Shown in pieces: positions 1-3,815 of a stretch of DNA of 5,058 nucleotides. The DNA comes from an uncultured Bacilli bacterium (lineage in GTDB: Bacteria; Bacillota_I; Bacilli_A; RF39; UBA660): the NCBI GenBank assembly GCA_947627405.1, contig CANQVY010000095.1, forward strand, positions 1-5,058, given 5' to 3'. The position numbers were made by a program, and so were the translations under genes. The notes under the pieces were generated by a model. It did no database searches, was not told the DNA's origin, and was given only the letters and a program-made list of their open reading frames with translations. The stretch's first letter is position 1. The number at the start of each line of letters is the position of its first letter.

Positions 1-252
1 TCCTCTAGATTGGCTTCCTTAATTGCAACATCAATAAAATTGGCATCTTTTAAATCTAAACCTTTTAAACTGGTCCCTGTTAAATCTTTTTCCCATATTG
101 TTTGAGGATCTATATGGGCTCCGGTATCCTCTAGATTGGCTCCCAAAATTGCAACATCATTAAAATTGGCATCTTTTAAATCTAAACCTTTTAAGTTGGT
201 AAATTTTAAATCTTCATTCCATACCGTTTGTGGATCTATATGGGCATTTGTT
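1..252 (-). repeat. 126-bp tandem direct repeat inside the pentapeptide gene
   Basis: Positions 1-126 and 127-252 align without gaps. Both begin TCCTCTAGATTGGCT, share long near-identical stretches over their first ~75 bases, and share GATCTATATGGGC near their ends. Each unit encodes 42 residues, so the period keeps the reading frame. The DNA-level similarity suggests fairly recent duplication within the gene. The array may continue beyond the left edge. Confidence 0.85.
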
Positions 253-482
253 TCACTTAAATTAAGCCTACTTATATTTATCCCTTTAAAATCAATTTCA
301 CTCAAATCTATATATTTTAAATATTCTGACACCCTTCTAATATCATAAGATATCAATTGTTGTAATAAGTGATTATCTAATTTTAATCTTTCTTTTATTT
401 TATCTTTATTATGAGCAATTTCTTGAATCAACAATTTTATTAATTCGTCTTTTTCTTCGTTTTTTAATTTTTCTCTTGGCAC
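1..482 (-). CDS. Pentapeptide-repeat protein with 42-residue modules (partial, C-terminus outside window)
   Basis: The reading frame opens at GTG (480-482) and stays open for 160 codons to the left edge, so the C-terminus is missing. The GTG start is chosen because a full AAGGAGG ribosome binding site lies 7 bases upstream; the only nearby ATG is out of frame. Residues 1-57 are charged and probably helical, without repeats. From about residue 58 the chain follows the pentapeptide pattern with Leu, Ile or Phe every five residues (for example LSEID, FKGIN, LKDAN, FNDVA, GANLE). Residues 79-120 and 121-160 are two copies of a 42-residue module that opens AHIDPQT(V/I)W and then has several pentapeptides ending in ANLE. 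Such proteins fold as a right-handed quadrilateral beta-helix. The family covers many roles, including gyrase-protecting DNA mimics, effectors and scaffolds, and nothing here identifies which applies. No signal peptide is visible, so it is probably cytosolic. It is transcribed divergently from der and has no evident link to sporulation. Confidence 0.88.
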   Translation of the reverse strand, partial: MPREKLKNEEKDELIKLLIQEIAHNKDKIKERLKLDNHLLQQLISYDIRRVSEYLKYIDLSEIDFKGINISRLNLSETNAHIDPQTVWNEDLKFTNLKGLDLKDANFNDVAILGANLEDTGAHIDPQTIWEKDLTGTSLKGLDLKDANFIDVAIKEANLE

Positions 483-489
483 TTTAAAA

Positions 490-496
490 CCTCCTT
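490..496 (-). promoter_or_regulatory. Ribosome binding site that fixes the GTG start of the pentapeptide gene
   Basis: On the minus strand this reads AAGGAGG, a near-perfect match to the 16S rRNA tail, with 7 bases before GTG at 482. It decides the start, since no in-frame ATG lies nearby. Confidence 0.85.
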
Positions 497-507
497 CATT
501 GGTTTAT

Positions 508-536
508 ATTATAATTATTTTTGTATGAAAATACAA
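508..536 (-). promoter_or_regulatory. Candidate sigma-A promoter for the pentapeptide gene
   Basis: On the minus strand there is a perfect -10 box TATAAT (508-513), preceded after 17 bases by TTGTAT (531-536) as a weak -35 box with 3 of 6 consensus matches. It lies about 26 bases before the GTG start, giving a short leader that includes the ribosome binding site. The -35 box coincides with one arm of the palindrome at 521-536. In so AT-rich a region a TATAAT match alone is weak evidence. Confidence 0.45.
521..536. repeat. Small palindrome TTGTAT-N4-ATACAA in the divergent promoter region
   Basis: Two perfect 6-base arms flank four bases (GAAA). The element overlaps the predicted -35 box of the pentapeptide gene and lies about 10 bases upstream of the der -35 box. 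A dyad in this position could be an operator for a dimeric regulator, but short palindromes arise easily in AT-rich DNA and no regulator family is recognised. Confidence 0.35.
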
Positions 537-545
537 GATTATAAA

Positions 546-574
546 TTTACAACTAAAAATAAACATGATATAAT
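546..574 (+). promoter_or_regulatory. Sigma-A-type promoter for der
   Basis: The -35 box TTTACA (546-551, 5 of 6 consensus matches) is followed after exactly 17 bases by a perfect TATAAT (569-574). A TGA precedes the -10 box, forming the extended TGn motif typical of strong Gram-positive vegetative promoters. Transcription should start near 581, giving a leader of less than 20 bases that contains the GGGGTGG ribosome binding site (587-593). This fits constitutive expression of an essential GTPase. Confidence 0.8.
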
Positions 575-597
575 ACCTCTAGAAATGGGGTGGTCCT

Positions 598-1902
598 ATG
601 AAATTATCAACAGTTGCGCTCGTAGGTAGACCAAACGTTGGAAAAAGTACAATTTTTAATAAAATCGTTGGAAAACAAAAAGCCATCATCGAGGATACAC
701 CTGGTGTTACAAGAGATCGAATTTATAGTGAAGCAAAATATAAAAACTATAAATTTAATGTAATTGATACTGGAGGAATCGATGTAAGTAAGGATTTATT
801 TAATGATGAAATTAAGGTACAAGTGGAAATTGCGATTGAAGAAGCAGATGTTGTAATCTTTGTTGTAGATGGTATGGAAGGATTAACTACAAATGATTAT
901 GAAGTTAGAGATATGCTTCGTAAAAGCAATAAAAAAGTAGTTGTAGCTATTAATAAATTAGATAATCCAAAACGATTCGAACGAATCTATGAATTTTATG
1001 AACTCGGTTTTGATGAATATGTTCCTGTAAGTGGTTTACATAATATTGGTTTTATAGAACTATTAGATGCTGTTTGTAAAGATTTCAAAGACAACGCCCA
1101 TGAACAAGTAGATCATCGTCTAAAATTTTGTTTAATTGGAAGACCAAATGTAGGAAAAAGTAGTTTACTTAATGCTTTAATCAATGAAGAAAGAAGCATT
1201 GTTAGTTCCGTTGCGGGAACCACAAGGGATTCTATTGATACAGTATTCACTTATGAAAAAGAAGAATATGTCATTATAGATACTGCTGGTCTTCGAAAAC
1301 GAGGAAAGGTGTTTGAAACCATTGAAAAATATAGTTTACTTCGATCTTTAAAAGCAATTGATAATAGTGATATTTGCTTATTAGTTATTAATGCAGAAGA
1401 AGGAATTATTGAGCATGATAAACATATTGCAGGCTATGCTTTAGAAAAAGGAAAAGGCTTAATCATTATTATTAATAAATGGGATACTTTAAAGAATCCA
1501 AATATTAATCAATATACGAAATTAATTCGAAGTGAATTTCAATTTCTAAGATATGCACCAATTGTTTTTACCTCTGCTAAAACGAAAAAAAGAATCCATA
1601 CCATTATGCCAGAAGTAAAAAAGGTAGGCGAAAATATTAAAAGAGAAGTGAAAACAAGTGCATTAAATGATGCTATCCAAGATGCCTATCAATTGAATAT
1701 TCCTCCTTCTTATAAGGGGAAACGTCTCAAAATATATTTTGTCAATCAATCTGGTATTAAACCTCCTAAATTTACTTTTCATGTGAATGATAAAGGTCTT
1801 GTTCATTTTTCTTATGAAAGATACTTAGAAAACAAAATAAGAGAAACATTTGATTTTGAAGGAACTCCAATTACCCTTCAATTTAAGAATAGAGGTGAGT
1901 AA
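598..1902 (+). CDS. der: Ribosome-assembly GTPase Der (EngA), double-GTPase
   Basis: Der is a GTP-hydrolysing assembly factor for the 50S ribosomal subunit, cytosolic and essential in most bacteria. At 434 residues it is the normal length. Two tandem G domains are visible. The first has G1 GRPNVGKS (10-17), G2 PGVTRDR (35-41), G3 DTGG (57-60), G4 NKLD (119-122) and a G5-like SGLH (145-148). The second has G1 GRPNVGKS (181-188), G2 AGTTRD (206-211), G3 DTAG (228-231), G4 NKWD (293-296) and G5 SAKT (326-329). A KH-like RNA-binding domain follows from about residue 345, with the family-typical stretch VNQSGIKPPKFTFHVND. The ATG has a GGGGTGG ribosome binding site 4 bases upstream and a strong sigma-A promoter. 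The stop codon abuts the ATG of a 64-codon gene that shares the transcript. In Bacillus subtilis der is followed by gpsA and then spoIVA; here spoIVA is still downstream but gpsA is absent. The only mild oddity is Gly in place of the usual Ala in the first G5 loop. Confidence 0.98.
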   Translation: MKLSTVALVGRPNVGKSTIFNKIVGKQKAIIEDTPGVTRDRIYSEAKYKNYKFNVIDTGGIDVSKDLFNDEIKVQVEIAIEEADVVIFVVDGMEGLTTNDYEVRDMLRKSNKKVVVAINKLDNPKRFERIYEFYELGFDEYVPVSGLHNIGFIELLDAVCKDFKDNAHEQVDHRLKFCLIGRPNVGKSSLLNALINEERSIVSSVAGTTRDSIDTVFTYEKEEYVIIDTAGLRKRGKVFETIEKYSLLRSLKAIDNSDICLLVINAEEGIIEHDKHIAGYALEKGKGLIIIINKWDTLKNPNINQYTKLIRSEFQFLRYAPIVFTSAKTKKRIHTIMPEVKKVGENIKREVKTSALNDAIQDAYQLNIPPSYKGKRLKIYFVNQSGIKPPKFTFHVNDKGLVHFSYERYLENKIRETFDFEGTPITLQFKNRGE

Positions 1903-2097
1903 ATGTTTTTATTCAATACATTCAAAAAAACAGAGAAGAAACAACAAGAATTAGAACATTTAAACAAAGCAATAGAAATGTTATACAAAAATTATGAAAA
2001 AAAGGTTGTTTCTTCCGACTATTATTTAAAAAAGAATCAAGAGTTTTTAAAAAAGAAAGAAAAGTTGGAAAAGCAATTAAACATCTCCAAATATTAA
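1903..2097 (+). CDS. Small coiled-coil protein, translationally coupled to der
   Basis: I do not recognise the family. The 64-residue product is highly charged, with very many Lys and Glu, and from about residue 10 to 60 it is almost certainly helical. Hydrophobic residues recur at heptad-like spacing (LEHLNKAIEMLY, then FLKKKEKLEKQL), suggesting two helices or a coiled-coil hairpin around a short VVSSDYY linker at about residues 36-42. There is no signal peptide, membrane span or cysteine. Its ATG follows the der stop codon with no gap (TAAATG), and its ribosome binding site AGAGGTGAG (1891-1899) lies inside the last der codons, so translation is probably coupled and expression tied to der. 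The hairpin at 2104-2139 ends this two-gene unit. The purposeful start and coupling favour a real gene. A role as a Der partner or ribosome-associated peptide is conceivable, but this is guesswork from position. Confidence 0.75.
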   Translation: MFLFNTFKKTEKKQQELEHLNKAIEMLYKNYEKKVVSSDYYLKKNQEFLKKKEKLEKQLNISKY

Positions 2098-2123
2098 CAA
2101 AATAAAACCTTCTACATATATTG
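2097..2123 (+). promoter_or_regulatory. Possible sigma-K-type promoter for the spoVIF-like gene, nested in the terminator hairpin
   Basis: The Bacillus sigma-K consensus is roughly AC, 16-17 bases, then CATANNNTA. Here AC (2097-2098) is followed after 16 bases by CATATATTG (2115-2123), matching all fixed positions except the last. Transcription would begin around 2124-2128, in the 3' arm of the hairpin, so the message would lack the 5' arm and its AGGAGG would be unpaired. The motif is short and the region AT-rich, so this is a hypothesis supported mainly by position and by the expected late mother-cell role of the gene. Confidence 0.35.
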
Positions 2124-2139
2124 TTGTAGGAGGTTTTTT
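2104..2139 (+). terminator. Rho-independent terminator of the der unit, overlapping the next gene's ribosome binding site
   Basis: The 5' arm AAAACCTTCTAC (2104-2115) pairs with GTAGGAGGTTTT (2126-2137) along its whole length with one G-U wobble. An additional A-T pair (2116/2125) leaves an 8-base loop. A run of six T follows the G-C-containing stem (2134-2139). It begins 7 bases after the stop of the 64-codon gene. The 3' arm contains AGGAGG, the Shine-Dalgarno sequence of the gene at 2140, and the T-run is the spacer to its ATG. A read-through transcript would therefore have that site paired. Confidence 0.8.
2128..2133 (+). promoter_or_regulatory. Ribosome binding site of the spoVIF-like gene, inside a terminator stem
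   Basis: AGGAGG lies 6 bases before the ATG at 2140 and is one of the strongest Shine-Dalgarno matches in the window. It also forms the core of the 3' arm of the hairpin at 2104-2139, so its accessibility depends on where the transcript starts. Confidence 0.85.
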
Positions 2140-2379
2140 ATGTTTGGAGATTCTTTTTTTAAAAAAGTAGAAAATAAAACAAATGTGGATAAAAATACAA
2201 TTTTATCTCTTGCTAAGGATTTACAAAATTCGAATATGAAAGATAAGAAAGTTTTAGAAAATTTAGTAGATAATATTAGTAAAATTACAGGAAAAAATAT
2301 TAGTAAAGAAAAAAAGGAAAAAATAGTAAATACAATTATAAATGACAACGTTCCAAAAGATATTGATAAAATGATATAA
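2140..2379 (+). CDS. spoVIF: SpoVIF-like sporulation protein (stage VI, coat assembly)
   Basis: The 79-residue product resembles SpoVIF (YjcC) of Bacillus subtilis, a small mother-cell protein needed for proper coat assembly and spore resistance. Features I associate with the family, recalled rather than searched, are an N-terminal FFKKVENKT segment (6-14), the LAKDLQNSNMKD stretch (24-35), and a C-terminal SKEKKEKIVNTIINDNVP block (55-72). The protein looks all-helical, lysine-rich and soluble, with no signal peptide or membrane span. Length fits the small size of the family. The start is secured by AGGAGG 6 bases upstream. It lies between the der unit and a convergent membrane-protein gene and ends in a palindromic terminator. 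A sigma-K-like promoter may precede it. The nearby spoIVA also serves coat assembly, which supports the call. The main alternative is an unrelated small helical protein. Confidence 0.78.
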   Translation: MFGDSFFKKVENKTNVDKNTILSLAKDLQNSNMKDKKVLENLVDNISKITGKNISKEKKEKIVNTIINDNVPKDIDKMI

Positions 2380-2403
2380 AGTACTAAGTACTTTATTTTT
2401 TTT
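2376..2403. terminator. Palindromic terminator shared by two convergent genes
   Basis: ATAAAGTACT (2376-2385) and AGTACTTTAT (2387-2396) are perfect inverted copies around one central base. A run of eight T follows (2396-2403), giving an intrinsic terminator for the plus-strand spoVIF-like gene. The stem can fold with a 3-base loop (TAA). The arms contain the TAA stop of the spoVIF-like gene (2377-2379) and, on the other strand, the TAA stop of the membrane-protein gene (2393-2395). On the minus strand the downstream T-run is interrupted (ATCATTTTATC), so termination in that direction is probably weaker. The stem is mostly A-T apart from two G-C pairs. Confidence 0.75.
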
Positions 2404-3721
2404 CATATACAAAATATGTATTAGAAATATTTTTTATCTTTATACTTTTTTTCTTTATATAATTTCTAAGTTCTCTATTTGATTGTAAGTTTGTATTATT
2501 GTCAATAATAAATAGGGTCCCTGATTTTAAAGCATCAAATTTTTTCATTAACTTATTTGTGCCATGATACCCAGTATTCCCATATAAAGTTAAAGAAAAG
2601 TCATTAATTAAAAGATTATGATCCAACTGAAAAAAGTATGCAAAATCTGTTAATAAATAAACTTCACGATCCAAATTCTCATGATATACTTTTTGAATTT
2701 CATCATTTAAATAATTATAGTATTGTGATTTCGTATTTGTTAAATAAAATACGTTTTCTTTATTCCATTCTATAATATAATGATCTGTGTATTTATAATA
2801 TATGAACAGAGAATATAAAACAAAAAGGGATAAAAAAACAAGGCTTACTTTTTTTTGATTTATTATTTTTATTTTTCCTTTGAATATATAGAGGATTATA
2901 ATTGCATTTACAACTAAAAGAAAATGTACAAAATCAAATAAAGGAATAACAATTGTGGAAAAAGAAAGTACATACAATAAATCAATATCTTTGCTTTTTT
3001 TATATTCCTTGATTAAAAAAATAAATAATCCAATGTAAAAAATAAAAATAGGATTTATCTGACTGTTTTTTGATGAAAAATCAATCAAGCCCAATAAAGT
3101 ATAATCTATACATTGTAAAAATGTCTTTGTTAATAATAAATATAGAACAAATAAGATAAGTATAAAAATCAATGTCAAAAATCTCTTCTTTCTTTTTGTT
3201 TTATTTTTTAAAAATAAAGAAGGAATTAGCAAAAAAATACCTACGCTTTGTTTAACCAATATGCAAATTGCTAATAGAATACCAATAAAATAGTCACTTT
3301 TGTTTTTTTCTTCTAAATAAATTAAGAAAAAGAGCATTACAAGTAAAAACGTATTATAACTTGCCCAACAACAAGGTATCAGTAGCATAAAAGAAAACAT
3401 ACTATTATTCCAATTTTGTGTATATTTATAAATACTCGTTGGAATAAGCGCTAAAAGAAAATTGTGAAATAACAAGTAGGTAATATATCTATCTTTAAAT
3501 ATGGATAAAACGATTGCATTTATCCAGGAATGCATAGGCAACGTAACCATATTAAAATCTTTATATGGAATCATGCCTAAAGCTATATTATGAGAAAAAC
3601 CATATTCCCATATCTGGTCACTATTATCGGCTGCAAGAAAAATATTTATTATCGAAAAAAGAAGAGTAAATAGTAAAAATGCAAAGATATATTTATAATT
3701 TTCTTTTATTTTTTTCAACAT
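2393..3721 (-). CDS. Polytopic membrane protein, probable GT-C-fold glycosyltransferase
   Basis: The 442-residue protein has a short positively charged N-terminus, a first membrane span at about 12-31, and further hydrophobic spans near 80-98, 108-135, 145-171, 181-198, 224-237, 248-280 and 292-309. A soluble, probably extracytoplasmic C-terminal region of about 130 residues follows (roughly 312-442). Directly after the first span come Asp32 and Asp35 and then GMIPYKDF (49-56). An acidic first outer loop followed by G-x-I-P-Y-x-D-F is characteristic of GT-C glycosyltransferases (the ArnT/PMT-like superfamily), which transfer sugars from polyprenyl-phosphate donors outside the membrane. LVKQSVG (155-161) and PLFDFVH (260-266) also recall that group. 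Donor and acceptor cannot be told. The ATG has a weak GGTGAT ribosome binding site (3725-3730). The gene is single, convergent with the spoVIF-like gene and divergent from spoIVA, and visibly more AT-rich than der or spoIVA, which may indicate acquisition. A role in spore or cell-surface glycosylation is only a guess from location. Confidence 0.65.
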   Translation of the reverse strand: MLKKIKENYKYIFAFLLFTLLFSIINIFLAADNSDQIWEYGFSHNIALGMIPYKDFNMVTLPMHSWINAIVLSIFKDRYITYLLFHNFLLALIPTSIYKYTQNWNNSMFSFMLLIPCCWASYNTFLLVMLFFLIYLEEKNKSDYFIGILLAICILVKQSVGIFLLIPSLFLKNKTKRKKRFLTLIFILILFVLYLLLTKTFLQCIDYTLLGLIDFSSKNSQINPIFIFYIGLFIFLIKEYKKSKDIDLLYVLSFSTIVIPLFDFVHFLLVVNAIIILYIFKGKIKIINQKKVSLVFLSLFVLYSLFIYYKYTDHYIIEWNKENVFYLTNTKSQYYNYLNDEIQKVYHENLDREVYLLTDFAYFFQLDHNLLINDFSLTLYGNTGYHGTNKLMKKFDALKSGTLFIIDNNTNLQSNRELRNYIKKKSIKIKNISNTYFVYEKK

Positions 3722-3750
3722 GTTATCACCGACTTTAATTATAACATGTT
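3717..3750. repeat. 10-bp inverted repeat over the start of the membrane-protein gene
   Basis: AACATGTTAT (3717-3726) and ATAACATGTT (3741-3750) are perfect inverted copies 14 bases apart. Each contains the self-palindrome AACATGTT, so there are two identical 8-base palindromes 26 bases apart. The left copy includes the ATG of the minus-strand gene, and the right copy ends 4 bases before the candidate sigma-E -35 box of spoIVA. It could be a paired operator, or in minus-strand RNA a hairpin that buries the start codon. Plus-strand T residues after the right arm would also allow a weak terminator-like fold. Confidence 0.6.
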
Positions 3751-3754
3751 TTTT

Positions 3755-3782
3755 TCATATTCTTTTGTTTTTATCATATGAT
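3755..3782 (+). promoter_or_regulatory. Candidate sigma-E promoter of spoIVA
   Basis: TCATATT (3755-3761) fits the sigma-E -35 pattern, and CATATGAT (3775-3782) fits the -10 pattern CATACAnT at 5 of 7 fixed positions. The distance from ATA to CATA is 15 bases, close to the usual 16. In Bacillus subtilis spoIVA is transcribed in the mother cell by sigma-E, so the motif is where it would be expected. Transcription from about 3788-3790 would exclude the in-frame ATG at 3786 and supports the start at 3816. Confidence 0.6.
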
Positions 3783-3815
3783 TAAATGAAAACATTAGAA
3801 AAGGTAAGTGAGTAT

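Noticed and set aside
1..252. The tandem repeat as a CRISPR array or mobile-element repeat
   Set aside because: The two units are contiguous with no spacers, the period is 126 bp, and they encode an in-frame protein module.
136..348. A 70-codon open frame on the plus strand
   Set aside because: It lies antisense to the pentapeptide gene, whose repeat pattern, GTG start and AAGGAGG are convincing. The plus-strand product has no family features or ribosome binding site and reflects the repeat composition.
483..597. A riboswitch or leader RNA before der
   Set aside because: The predicted promoter leaves a leader of under 20 bases, too short for an aptamer, and no terminator-antiterminator pair is visible.
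2112..2348. A 78-codon open frame on the minus strand
   Set aside because: It is antisense to the spoVIF-like gene. Its Phe/Ser/Leu-rich hydrophobic product is what results from reading lysine-rich codons in reverse.
3738..3743. TATAAT on the minus strand as the promoter of the membrane-protein gene
   Set aside because: No good -35 box is found 16-18 bases upstream, and the transcript would start only about 10 bases before the ATG. It is noted in the inverted-repeat finding but not called as a feature.
3786..3815. An upstream in-frame ATG that would add 10 residues to SpoIVA
   Set aside because: It has no ribosome binding site, lies at or before the predicted transcript start, and would extend the protein past the known SpoIVA N-terminus.
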